Shown: one piece after another, positions 10,801 through 20,450 of the stretch
Numbering within the stretch: the first letter of the stretch is position 1
Layout: the number at the start of each line of letters is the position of its first letter
Assembly (NCBI RefSeq): GCF_001426705.1
Contig: NZ_LMFC01000001.1
Location: 905,102-969,101 of the forward strand
Reading direction: 5' to 3'
Length of the DNA: 64,000 nucleotides
Origin: Cellulomonas sp. Root485
Lineage (GTDB): Bacteria; Actinomycetota; Actinomycetes; Actinomycetales; Cellulomonadaceae
Position numbers and translations under genes: made by a program
Notes under the pieces: model-generated
Told to the model about the DNA's origin: nothing
The model's input: only the letters and a program-made list of their open reading frames with translations
Database searches by the model: none

Positions 10801-11835
10801 GTGGCGACGATGGCCGACGTCGCACGGCACGCCGGCGTGTCCGTCAAGACGGTGTCGAACGTGCTCAGCGGATACCCCCACGTCCGCGATGCGACGAGAG
10901 AGCGCGTGCAGGCGTCCGTCGACGCTCTCGGGTACGAGATCAACGTGACTGCGAAGATCTTCCGCTCCGGTCGCAGCGGGGTGGTCGGGCTGTCGGTCCC
11001 CGAGCTCGGGCAGCCCTACTTCGGTGAGCTGGCCGACGAGATCCTCGCGGCCGCTCGACGGCACGGTCTCCAGGTGCTCATCGAACCGACCGGCTTCACC
11101 CGGGACGGCGAGCTTGCTGCGCTGCGGGTACCGCGCGGTGGGCTGGTCGACGGCCTGATCTTCAGCCCCGCGGCCCTCGTCCAGGCCGATGCGCACCTCC
11201 TCGACGAGCTCGGCTACCCGCTCGTGCTGCTCGGCGAGCAGATGTTCTCCTCCAGCGTCGACCACGTCACCATGCGCAACATCGACGGCGCGCAGGCGGC
11301 CACCGAGCTGCTCCTCGACGCCGGTCGGCGTCACATCGCCGCCATCGGCATGCTGCACGCCGAGACGGCCGGGTCGGCGTGGCTGCGCTACACCGGGTAC
11401 AGCAAGGCGCTCGAGGCGCGGGGGATCGAGGTCGACACCCGCCTGCTCGGCTGGGCGGACGACGCCTGGCACCGGGGCAACGGCGCCCGCGCGATGGCGG
11501 ACGTGCTCGACTCCGGGGTCCGTGTCGACGGCGTGGTCGCGTTCAACGACGCCCTCGCCATCGGCGCGATGTACGAGCTGCAGGCGCGTGGGCTCGCGAT
11601 CCCGCAGGACGTCGGCGTCGTCGGCTTCGACGACATCGAGGACTCCCGCTACTCCGTGCCGACCCTCACCACCGTGGACCCCGGCAGGCGAGAGATCGCG
11701 AACGTCGCCGTCGACATCCTGCGTCGCCGCCTGCAGGAGCTGCGGCGCCCGAGCGCGGAGCAGGTCTCGCCCGTCCTCTACCTGGCCGGCATGCGCCTGG
11801 TGGAGCGGGAGAGCACGCCGCGACGCGCTCGCTGA
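10801..11835 (+). CDS. LacI-family transcriptional regulator
   Basis: A sugar-responsive repressor of 344 residues, full length for the family. The GTG start is preceded by AGGAGGGG at 10791-10798. Residues 4-24 form the helix-turn-helix (MADVARHAGVSVKTVSNVL) with the hinge helix region after it. Residues about 60-335 are the periplasmic-binding-protein-like effector domain, ending with the family pattern VGVVGFDDIE near residue 277 and TTVDPGRREIA. It is divergent from xylanase 1 and followed by a hydrolase, a DUF3237 gene and xylanase 2. It most likely binds the CACCGGTG palindromes and responds to xylo-oligosaccharides. The assignment of ligand and operator is inference from context. Confidence 0.93.
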   Translation: MATMADVARHAGVSVKTVSNVLSGYPHVRDATRERVQASVDALGYEINVTAKIFRSGRSGVVGLSVPELGQPYFGELADEILAAARRHGLQVLIEPTGFTRDGELAALRVPRGGLVDGLIFSPAALVQADAHLLDELGYPLVLLGEQMFSSSVDHVTMRNIDGAQAATELLLDAGRRHIAAIGMLHAETAGSAWLRYTGYSKALEARGIEVDTRLLGWADDAWHRGNGARAMADVLDSGVRVDGVVAFNDALAIGAMYELQARGLAIPQDVGVVGFDDIEDSRYSVPTLTTVDPGRREIANVAVDILRRRLQELRRPSAEQVSPVLYLAGMRLVERESTPRRAR

Positions 11836-11853
11836 CCGACGAGGGCTGATCGC

Positions 11854-11894
11854 CGTCCGGGACGTCGCCGACGTCGATTGACACCTCCCGGACG
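11854..11894 (+). terminator. Possible terminator after LacI gene
   Basis: A 9-bp inverted repeat (CGTCCGGGA at 11854-11862 with 11886-11894) lies 19 bases after the LacI stop, with a 23-nt loop that itself holds a small palindrome. Plausible but less compact than the other hairpins here. Confidence 0.4.
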
Positions 11895-11922
11895 CCTTGC
11901 GAGGGTGACGGCTCATGCCGGG

Positions 11923-11938
11923 TCTGCACCGGTGTAGG
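11923..11938. promoter_or_regulatory. Weak copy of CACCGGTG operator before hydrolase gene
   Basis: TCTGCACCGGTGTAGG matches 12 of 16 positions of the perfect palindrome at 10674-10689 and keeps the ten-base core CACCGGTGTA. It lies 57 bases before the start of the alpha/beta hydrolase gene. Confidence 0.5.
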
Positions 11939-11994
11939 TCGAGCCGCGCTCGCGGTGCGACGGCCCCATCGGACGACGACGAGAAGGGGAGGCC

Positions 11995-12921
11995 GTGCAG
12001 CCCGACGCGCAGCCCGCCATCGAGGACGACATCGCCACGTTCCGCTCGGACGCGCGGGAGCATGCCCGCCGACTGCCGCGTGCACTGCCGCACCTGCCGC
12101 TCGGCACCTACGAACGGGTGCGGCTGCCGGGGGACGCACCCGTCGCCGAGCTCATGGTCTACCGACCTGCCGGGGGGCCGGACGTGCCGGGAGTGTTCGT
12201 CAACCTCCACGGCGGGGGCTTCGTCCTGGGCGACTGGCAGGGCGACGACCCGTACTGCCGGTACCTCGCCGACGCGGCCGGGTGCGTGGTGGTGAACGTC
12301 GACTACGTGCTGGCGCCCGAGCACAAGTTCCCGGCAGCGGTCCACCAGACCGCCGACCTCCTGGCGTGGCTCACGGCGGACGCGTCGACGATCGGCGCGG
12401 ACGGCTCGCGGATCGCCGTGGGCGGGCACAGCGCGGGAGGGAACCTGGCCGCGGCGGCCTGCCTCGTCGCCGCACGCAACGGTGCCCCCCAGACCCGGGG
12501 CCTGATCGTCGACTACGCCCCGCTGGACCTGGCCACCCCGCCCGGCGCGAAGCTCTCCGACGCCGGCTCGCCCGGCGCCGCGGAGCTCGCGAGCGTGGGC
12601 GCTCGCTTCAACGCCTGGTACCTGCCGGCGCCGGAGGACGGGTCGGACGAGCTCGCCTCACCGGTCCTGGCGGCGGACCTCTCCGGCCTCCCTCCCACCC
12701 TCGTGATCACGGCTGAGCAGGATCTGCTGCGTGCGGAGGGGGACCTCTTCGCCGCACGCCTGAGGGTGTCGGGCGTCGGCGTCGAGCACGTCGTCGTCCC
12801 CGGCAGCGGTCATGGTTTCACCCACGTCGGCCCCGAGGAGCACGCCGTGGCGGCCTGGGGGCGCATGGCCGGCTTCCTGCGACGCGTGCTGGGCGACGAG
12901 ACCGCGGGGGAGCGGCCGTGA
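11995..12921 (+). CDS. Alpha/beta hydrolase, HSL-type esterase
   Basis: A predicted cytoplasmic carboxylesterase of 308 residues. The oxyanion-hole motif HGGG is at residues 72-75, the nucleophile elbow GHSAG has Ser146, and probable acid and base are Asp243 (TAEQD) and His273 (GSGHGF). This is the bacterial hormone-sensitive-lipase (family IV) pattern. GTG at 11995 has GGGGAGG just before it. No signal peptide is seen, so it would act on imported esters, for example acetylated or feruloylated xylo-oligosaccharides, given its place between the LacI gene and xylanase 2. That substrate is inference. It overlaps the next gene by 4 nt (GTGA). Confidence 0.88.
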   Translation: MQPDAQPAIEDDIATFRSDAREHARRLPRALPHLPLGTYERVRLPGDAPVAELMVYRPAGGPDVPGVFVNLHGGGFVLGDWQGDDPYCRYLADAAGCVVVNVDYVLAPEHKFPAAVHQTADLLAWLTADASTIGADGSRIAVGGHSAGGNLAAAACLVAARNGAPQTRGLIVDYAPLDLATPPGAKLSDAGSPGAAELASVGARFNAWYLPAPEDGSDELASPVLAADLSGLPPTLVITAEQDLLRAEGDLFAARLRVSGVGVEHVVVPGSGHGFTHVGPEEHAVAAWGRMAGFLRRVLGDETAGERP

Positions 12922-13340
12922 GGCTGCGGGGTACGCACCTGTTCACGATCGATGCGCTCCTGGGACCGGTGGTGGACGTCGGATCGACGCCGACCGGCCA
13001 CCGGCGCGTGATCCCGATCGTCGGTGGCACGGTGTCCGACGGGATGGTCGGGGCCGTGCTGCCCGGCGGCGCCGACTGGAACCTGCAACGTCCTGACGGC
13101 TCGTCGGAGCTGTGGGCGCGCTACGAGCTCCGGCTCGCCGACGGGTCCGTCGTCTCGGTGACGAACACGGCTGTCCACGCCGCCGACGCGTCGGCGCCGA
13201 TCCTGACGTCCCCGCAGTTCGACGTCGGGGACGACGGCCCGGTGGACCTGCGTACGGGGGTGTACGTGGGACTGCTCACGCCGCGTCTGGACGAGGGCCG
13301 GGTGCGCATCGAGGTCCATCGCCTGAGTGCGGATCTCTGA
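12918..13340 (+). CDS. DUF3237 family protein
   Basis: A 140-residue protein with the DUF3237 pattern: an opening LFTIDALLG strand, TGHRRVIPIVGGTV, LPGGADWN near residue 50, and ARYELRLADGS. The family forms a small beta-barrel of unknown function and is often found beside hydrolases and oxidoreductases. Its GTG overlaps the hydrolase stop, so the two are co-translated and may work on the same metabolite. No signal peptide is present. Confidence 0.8.
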   Translation: MRLRGTHLFTIDALLGPVVDVGSTPTGHRRVIPIVGGTVSDGMVGAVLPGGADWNLQRPDGSSELWARYELRLADGSVVSVTNTAVHAADASAPILTSPQFDVGDDGPVDLRTGVYVGLLTPRLDEGRVRIEVHRLSADL

Positions 13341-13360
13341 CGATCGACCCGATGCGGGTG

Positions 13361-13374
13361 TGGGAGCGCTCCGA
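13361..13374. promoter_or_regulatory. CelR-like operator before xylanase 2
   Basis: TGGGAGCGCTCCGA matches 13 of 14 positions of the palindrome TGGGAGCGCTCCCA, known as the binding site of the cellulase regulator CelR of Thermobifida. It lies about 230 bases upstream of xylanase 2. No CelR gene with obvious matching identity lies in this window, so the regulator would be encoded elsewhere. Confidence 0.6.
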
Positions 13375-13421
13375 TAGTTGCGCCAGCGGACGCCAGGTCG
13401 CGATGAGACCACACTTGCTGA

Positions 13422-15017
<1,596 letters not shown>

Positions 15018-15053
15018 GGCCCTGATGGGGAGCTGAGAGGTACGGGCACATGA

Positions 15054-15091
15054 GCAGCGGGCGCGGTACCGACAGGCGCCGCGCCCGCTGC
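15054..15091. terminator. Bidirectional hairpin between xylanase 2 and reductase gene
   Basis: A perfect 13-bp inverted repeat (GCAGCGGGCGCGG at 15054-15066 with 15079-15091) with a 12-nt loop lies between two convergent genes and can serve both. Confidence 0.75.
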
Positions 15092-15116
15092 CGGTTCGGT
15101 GGACGCGGAACGCGGC

Positions 15117-16112
15117 TCAGCCGACCGACTCGCGCAGCAGGGCACCGGCCGTGAACGACCCTGGTTCGGCTCCGGTCGCGGCCGCCTGGCGCGCGCGCCG
15201 CTGCAGGACCGCGTTCACCGGGGTTGGGACGCCGTGCAGGCGCCCCAGGAGCACGATCTCGCCGTTGAGGTGGTCGGCCTCGATCGACCCGGTGCCACGC
15301 ACCAGCGACTGCCACGACGACCCGCCCGTGTGCTCCAGCCCGGGCAGACGGCTCATGGTGAAACCGGCGCGTGCGGCGTCGTGCACTGCCTCGTCGAGCA
15401 CGTCGATCCCGGCAGCCGCCAGGACGGCGCGGCCCTCGGCGTCGGCCCGGCCGGCCAGCTCGGCGGCGGCCTCGTCGCGCGTGGTGCCGCAGAGCGCCTC
15501 GACGGCGTTCGCCAGGTTGGACAGCAGCTTGCGGTACTTCCACGCCATGACGTCGGCCGTCGCGGGCGCTCGGAGGCCGGCGTCGACGAGGTCCCGCGCG
15601 TACGCGGTCACGAGGTCGGGATCGACGCCCTGAGCGGCGGGGCCGACGGTGAGCACGCCCGGCACGGGGGTGCCGCCCGCGGAGACGCGCCCGGGTTCGA
15701 GGAAGGTGGCGGGCAGCCACACGCACATCGCGACGACGGTGGCGAACTGCCGCAGGGCAGCCCGCTCGTTGTCCACCCCGTTCTGTGCGCAGACGACGGG
15801 GAGCCGCTCGGCGGCCGTCCCGCCACCGGCCACGGGGCGGTCCGCCCACGCGGTGAGGGCGGCAGTCGTGTCCTGGCTCTTCACGGCCAGCACCAGCACG
15901 TCGTCAGGACGCAGCTCCACGTCCTGAGGTCCCGCGGCGGTCGGCGGATGCACGCGGACGGTGCCGGTGGCCGTCGTGACCTCGAGCCCTCCGGTGCGCA
16001 GCGCCGCCAGCTGCCGTCCGCGGGCGACGAGGACGACATCCTTCCCGGCGCTCGCCAGGAGCCCGCCGATCACTCCGCCGACCGCACCGGTCCCGATGAT
16101 GATGTGTCGCAC
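15117..16112 (-). CDS. Ketopantoate reductase (ApbA/PanE)-like NADP-dependent oxidoreductase
   Basis: A 331-residue protein with an N-terminal Rossmann motif GTGAVGGVIGGLLA (residues about 7-20) for NADP(H) and an all-helical C-terminal domain with the conserved WKYRKLLSNLANAVEAL (catalytic-Lys and Asn region) near residue 195. The family reduces 2-dehydropantoate to pantoate in coenzyme A synthesis, but paralogues act on other 2-keto acids, and this isolated gene could be either. GTG at 16112 is chosen because the Rossmann strand RHIIIGTG starts directly after it; the much longer open frame upstream is the antisense of ppc. No clear RBS is visible, so the start is moderately certain. Confidence 0.82.
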   Translation of the reverse strand: MRHIIIGTGAVGGVIGGLLASAGKDVVLVARGRQLAALRTGGLEVTTATGTVRVHPPTAAGPQDVELRPDDVLVLAVKSQDTTAALTAWADRPVAGGGTAAERLPVVCAQNGVDNERAALRQFATVVAMCVWLPATFLEPGRVSAGGTPVPGVLTVGPAAQGVDPDLVTAYARDLVDAGLRAPATADVMAWKYRKLLSNLANAVEALCGTTRDEAAAELAGRADAEGRAVLAAAGIDVLDEAVHDAARAGFTMSRLPGLEHTGGSSWQSLVRGTGSIEADHLNGEIVLLGRLHGVPTPVNAVLQRRARQAAATGAEPGSFTAGALLRESVG

Positions 16113-16217
16113 CGGGACACCGTCGCACGAGGGTGCGGGCCGACGCCTCCGGACGCCGTCGAGTACGTCACACTGCCCAGCGCTCGGACTGCCGGGACCG
16201 GATCGGGCCACGTGCCT

Positions 16218-16223
16218 TAGTTT
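16218..16223 (+). promoter_or_regulatory. -10 box of leaderless ppc
   Basis: TAGTTT ends 6 bases before the GTG start of ppc, and no RBS is present. Confidence 0.5.
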
Positions 16224-16229
16224 TGGCCC

Positions 16230-18914
16230 GTGACCGCACCCCTTCCCCCGAGCGACACCGTGCAGAGCTCCACCACCAGCCCCGCCAGCCACGAGGTGCC
16301 CGAGCCGCTGCGCAACGACGTCCGGGTGCTCGGCGAGTTCCTCGGCCGGGTGCTGCGCGAGGCCGGCGGCGACGACCTGCTGGCGGACGTCGAACGCCTG
16401 CGCGAGCTCGCGATCCGGGCGCACAACGGCCCCGACGCAGGTGCGCTCGCCGAGGCCGAGGAACTCGTCGCGGGCTTCAGCCTGTCGCGTGCCGAGGAGG
16501 TCGCGCGGGCATTCACCTGCTACTTCCACCTGGCCAACACCGCGGAGGAGTTCCACCGCGTGCGCGTCCTGCGGGACCGCGAGGCCAACCTCCTGCCGCA
16601 CCACCTCGCCCCGGACGACTCGCTGCCCTCCGCGGTCGCGCAGCTGGCCGACGAGGTGGGCGAGGACGTCGCGCGGCAGCGGCTCGCGGAGCTCGAGTTC
16701 CGGCCCGTGTTCACCGCGCACCCGACCGAGGCCCGTCGCCGGGCGGTGTCCGGCGCCATCCGCCGCATCGCCGAGCTCGTCGCGGAGCGCGACCTGCGCT
16801 ACACGGGTGGCATGTCGCTGGCGGAGAACGACCGCCGCCTGCTGAGCGAGATCGACACGCTCTGGCGCACCGCCCCGCTGCGCGAGGCCAAGCCGTCGGT
16901 GCTCGACGAGGTCCGGACCGTCATCAACGTGTTCGAGGCGACGCTCGCCGACGTCCTGCCGGCCGTCTACCGCCGCCTCGACGACTGGCTCCTGGCCGAT
17001 GCCGCCGGTACGACGGCTCCGGCCGTGCGCTCGTTCGCGCGGCTGGGAACCTGGATCGGCGGGGACCGCGACGGCAACCCGAACGTCACCGCCGAGATCA
17101 CCGAGACCGCCGCGGCGATGGCCTCCGAGCACGCCCTGCTGGAGCTCGAGTCCTCGGCCCGCAAGACCGCGCACGGGCTCACCCTCGATGCGTCCGGCAC
17201 GCCCGGCTCCGCCGAGCTGAGCGCCCTGTGGCAGCGTCAGCGCGGCCTGTCCGCGGCGCTGGCCGCGCGGATCGCAGGCGACGCCCCCAACGAGCCGCAC
17301 CGTCGCGTCGTCTACTTCCTGGCGGAGCGCATCGCGGCGACGCGGACGCGCAACGCGGACCTCGGGTACGGCGCCGCGTCGGAGCTCGAGGCCGACCTCG
17401 CCGTCGTGCAGCGCTCCCTGGCCGAGGCCGGGGCGACGCGGTCGGCCTACGGCGACCTCCAGCGGCTCATCTGGCAGGTGCAGACCTTCGGGTTCCACCT
17501 GGCCGAGCTCGAGGTGCGGCAGCACTCCCAGGTGCACGAGGGCGCCCTCGCGGACCTCGCGAAGAACGGTGTCGACGGCACCCTCGAGCCGCGCACGGTC
17601 GAGGTCCTCGACACGTTCCGCGCCATCGGCGCCGTCCAGCGGCGCTACGGCGTGCTGGCGGCCCGTCGGTACATCGTGTCGTTCACGCAGTCCGCCGAGC
17701 ACCTCGCGGCCGTGTACCAGCTCGCCGAGATCGCGTTCGCCGGGGTGGACGCGCCCATCATCGACGCGGTCCCGCTGTTCGAGACGTTCGCGGACCTCGA
17801 GGCGTCGGTCGACATCCTCGAGGGCGCCCTGGCGCTCCCGCAGGTCCAGCGGCGGCTCGCGGAGAACGGCCGTCGGGTCGAGGTCATGCTCGGCTACTCG
17901 GACTCCTCCAAGGACGTCGGGCCGGTCTCCGCCACGCTGACGCTGGACACCGCGCAGCGCCGCATCACGGAGTGGGCGCGCCGCAACGACATCGTCCTCA
18001 CCCTCTTCCACGGCCGCGGTGGCGCCCTGGGACGCGGTGGCGGTCCCGCCAACCGCGCGCTCCTCGCCCAGCCCCCGGGGTCGGTCGACGGCCGGTTCAA
18101 GCTCACCGAGCAGGGTGAGGTCATCTTCGCCCGCTACGGCGACCCCGTCATCGCCGCCCGCCACATCGAGCAGGTCGCAGCGGCCACGCTCCTGGCGGGG
18201 GCGCCCTCCGTCGAGCGCCGCAACTCCGCGGCGACCGAGCGGTTCACGGCGCTCGCCGCGCAGCTCGACGAGTCATCACGCACCCGGTTCCACGAGCTGG
18301 TCAAGGCCCCCGGCTTCCCGCAGTGGTTCGCCGAGGTCACGCCGCTCGAGGAGGTCGGCCTGCTGCCGATCGGCTCGCGTCCCGCGCGCCGCGGCCTGTC
18401 GGTCGAGTCGCTCGACGACCTGCGCGCGATCCCGTGGGTGTTCAGCTGGTCGCAGGCGCGGATCAACCTGGCCGGCTGGTACGGCCTGGGCACCGCGCTG
18501 GCGGCGACCGACGACCTGGACGAGCTGCGCGAGGCGTACGCCCAGTGGCCGCTGTTCACCACGATGATCGACAACGTCGAGATGTCGCTGGCCAAGACCG
18601 ACGAGCGCATCGCCGAGCGGTACCTGGCGCTGGGCGACCGCGACGACCTGGCGCAGCTCATCCTCGAGGAGATGGCGCTGACCCGGCAGTGGGTGCTGGC
18701 CATCACGCAGAGCGAGGCGATCCTGTCCCGCCGCCGGATCCTCGGCCGAGCCGTCCAGCTGCGCAGCCCGTACGTCGACGCGCTGTCGCTGCTCCAGCTG
18801 CGTGCACTGCGCGGCCTGCGCACGGGTGAAGCCCCCGAGCAGGCGAGCGACCTGCGCCGGCTCCTGCTGCTCACCGTCAACGGCGTGGCCGCGGGCCTGC
18901 AGAACACGGGCTGA
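16230..18914 (+). CDS. ppc: Phosphoenolpyruvate carboxylase
   Basis: Carboxylates PEP with bicarbonate to oxaloacetate, refilling the TCA cycle. The protein is 894 residues, normal length. Diagnostic motifs are VFTAHPTEA with the catalytic His164, GTWIGGDRDGNPNV near residue 275, and the glycine-rich mobile loop FHGRGGALGRGGGP near residue 595. The C-terminus ends QNTG, as typical (allosteric site). The start is a GTG with no RBS; a -10 box TAGTTT ends six bases before it, which fits leaderless translation. It is divergent from the PanE-like gene and convergent with the FAD reductase, with only 16 bases between stops. Confidence 0.97.
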   Translation: MTAPLPPSDTVQSSTTSPASHEVPEPLRNDVRVLGEFLGRVLREAGGDDLLADVERLRELAIRAHNGPDAGALAEAEELVAGFSLSRAEEVARAFTCYFHLANTAEEFHRVRVLRDREANLLPHHLAPDDSLPSAVAQLADEVGEDVARQRLAELEFRPVFTAHPTEARRRAVSGAIRRIAELVAERDLRYTGGMSLAENDRRLLSEIDTLWRTAPLREAKPSVLDEVRTVINVFEATLADVLPAVYRRLDDWLLADAAGTTAPAVRSFARLGTWIGGDRDGNPNVTAEITETAAAMASEHALLELESSARKTAHGLTLDASGTPGSAELSALWQRQRGLSAALAARIAGDAPNEPHRRVVYFLAERIAATRTRNADLGYGAASELEADLAVVQRSLAEAGATRSAYGDLQRLIWQVQTFGFHLAELEVRQHSQVHEGALADLAKNGVDGTLEPRTVEVLDTFRAIGAVQRRYGVLAARRYIVSFTQSAEHLAAVYQLAEIAFAGVDAPIIDAVPLFETFADLEASVDILEGALALPQVQRRLAENGRRVEVMLGYSDSSKDVGPVSATLTLDTAQRRITEWARRNDIVLTLFHGRGGALGRGGGPANRALLAQPPGSVDGRFKLTEQGEVIFARYGDPVIAARHIEQVAAATLLAGAPSVERRNSAATERFTALAAQLDESSRTRFHELVKAPGFPQWFAEVTPLEEVGLLPIGSRPARRGLSVESLDDLRAIPWVFSWSQARINLAGWYGLGTALAATDDLDELREAYAQWPLFTTMIDNVEMSLAKTDERIAERYLALGDRDDLAQLILEEMALTRQWVLAITQSEAILSRRRILGRAVQLRSPYVDALSLLQLRALRGLRTGEAPEQASDLRRLLLLTVNGVAAGLQNTG

Positions 18915-18930
18915 CACAGCCGGGACGTTC

Positions 18931-19716
18931 CTAGGGCCCGGTCGGTCCGAACCGTTCCGTGCGGATGCGCTCGGGGTCGTGGCCGAGGTCGACCAGGGTG
19001 TCGGCGACGGACTCGACGAACGGCGTCGGCCCGCACACGAACACGTGCGCGCGCTCGTCCGGTGGGAAGCAGACGGCCTCCAGCAGAGCGGAGTCGATCC
19101 GACCGACCCGGCCCGTCCAGCCGTCCGGGCCCCGGCGGGTCCACACCCGCGTGATCTCGACGTCGCCGCCGAGGGCCTCGAGCTCGTCGGCATAGATCGC
19201 GTCCGTCGGCGTGCGCACCGACACGACCAGCCGGAACGGCGCCGTGCTCCCGGCCAGCCGTCGGGTGCGCAGCATCGACATGAGCGGGACCAGGCCGGAC
19301 CCGCCGCCGACGAGCTGCACGGGGTGCGGGTCGGCCGGCTGCCAGACGAACCAGTGCCCGACGGGTCCGCGGAGCTCGATCTCGTCGCCCACCTGCAGGT
19401 CCTCGGTGAGGTACGGGGACACCTCGCCGTCGTCGACCACCTGCACGGTCAGGGCGATCCGGCTGTCGTGGGCGGCTGGGTCGGGCGGGACCCCGGGCAG
19501 TCCCATGGTGCCGGGGGAGGCCAGGGAGTAGGAGCGCTGCGTCGAGTAGCCGTCCTCCGCGGTCAGCCGGACGTCCACGTGCTGGCCGGCCAGGGCGCCG
19601 CGCCAGCCGGGGACGTCGAGCTCGAGCGTCATGGCGGTCGGCGTCTCGGCGGTGCGCCCGACGAGGGTGCCGACCATCCAGGGGAGGGCGTAGAGCTCGG
19701 TGTCAGGAGAGGACAC
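18931..19716 (-). CDS. Ferredoxin-NADP reductase-like FAD oxidoreductase
   Basis: A 261-residue flavoprotein. An N-terminal beta-barrel binds FAD through QRSYSLAS, and a Rossmann domain carries GGGSGLVPLMSML (NAD(P) site) and the terminal CGPTPFVES. No 2Fe-2S Cys cluster is visible. The GTG start follows a GGGGGA RBS and sits 2 bases after the stop of the Mo-protein gene, so the two are co-transcribed. The reductase very likely passes electrons between NAD(P)H and the sulfite-oxidase-like partner. The physiological substrate is unknown. Confidence 0.88.
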   Translation of the reverse strand: MSSPDTELYALPWMVGTLVGRTAETPTAMTLELDVPGWRGALAGQHVDVRLTAEDGYSTQRSYSLASPGTMGLPGVPPDPAAHDSRIALTVQVVDDGEVSPYLTEDLQVGDEIELRGPVGHWFVWQPADPHPVQLVGGGSGLVPLMSMLRTRRLAGSTAPFRLVVSVRTPTDAIYADELEALGGDVEITRVWTRRGPDGWTGRVGRIDSALLEAVCFPPDERAHVFVCGPTPFVESVADTLVDLGHDPERIRTERFGPTGP

Positions 19717-19718
19717 GC

Positions 19719-20321
19719 TCAGTCCCCCCAATAGCGCTGTTCCTTCCACGGGTCGCCATAGGAGTGGTACCCGAGCCGCTCCCAGAACCCCCACGTGTCC
19801 TCGGTCATCAGGTCGAGCCTGCGGACCCACTTGGCGGACTTCCAGAAGTACAGGTGCGGGATGAGCAGCCGGGCGGGACCGCCGTGCTCGGGCGGCAGTG
19901 GGGCACCGTCGTACTGGTAGGCGATCCAGGCCTTGCCGCCGCGCAGGTCCGCCAGCGGGACGTTCGTCGTGTAGCCGCCGTCGCAGTGCGCCATCACGTA
20001 CTGCTCCTCGGGGGCGATCTCCACCCCGTCGAGCAGCGTGTCGAGCGAGATGCCCCGCCACACGGAGTCGAGCTTGCTCCACTTGGTCACGCAGTGGATG
20101 TCCTTGACGATGTCGTCGTGGGGCAGGTGCGTCAGCTCGGACCAGGTCCAGCTCGCGCGCGGTGCGCCGCCGGCCGTGATCGAGAAGGTCCAGGTGGACA
20201 GGTCGGCGCGCGGGGTCGGGCCGGCCGACAGCACCGGGAACCCGCGTTCGAGGTACTGACCGGGCGGGATCCGGGGGTCGACCTCACGCTTGCCGCGGAA
20301 CCCGCGGGAGATGATCGCCAT
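19719..20321 (-). CDS. Sulfite oxidase-like molybdopterin protein
   Basis: A 200-residue member of the sulfite oxidase/MsrP catalytic fold (oxidoreductase molybdopterin-binding domain) without extra domains. The probable Mo-ligating Cys is in DIHCVTKWSKLDSVW, and conserved downstream patches are GGYTTNVPLADL and PHLYFWKSAKWV. The usual N-terminus RGFRGKREVDPRIPPGQYLERGFPV is present. I start at ATG 20321; a GTG ten codons upstream (20351) is an alternative, and neither RBS is strong. No Tat or Sec signal is seen, so it appears cytoplasmic. It is followed at once by its FAD reductase. The substrate is unknown, possibly sulfite or an S/N-oxide. Confidence 0.85.
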   Translation of the reverse strand: MAIISRGFRGKREVDPRIPPGQYLERGFPVLSAGPTPRADLSTWTFSITAGGAPRASWTWSELTHLPHDDIVKDIHCVTKWSKLDSVWRGISLDTLLDGVEIAPEEQYVMAHCDGGYTTNVPLADLRGGKAWIAYQYDGAPLPPEHGGPARLLIPHLYFWKSAKWVRRLDLMTEDTWGFWERLGYHSYGDPWKEQRYWGD

Positions 20322-20410
20322 CAGGACGCCGTGCGGTTCGACATGGTTCACTCCCGGGTGTCGGAGACGCTCCGGATCATCATGCGGCCAGGCCCGGCGG
20401 GAACGCCAGA

Positions 20411-20436
20411 GGCCGGCCCGACGAATCGGACCGGCC
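20411..20436 (-). terminator. Terminator hairpin of DEAD-box helicase gene
   Basis: On the minus strand an 11-bp stem with one G-U pair closes a UUCG tetraloop, about 15 bases after the helicase stop. Confidence 0.7.
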
Positions 20437-20450
20437 CCTGATCAGGACTT

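Noticed and set aside
16113..18164. Long N-terminal extension of the PanE-like gene
   Set aside because: It is antisense to ppc, whose protein is unmistakable; the Rossmann strand starts right after GTG 16112.
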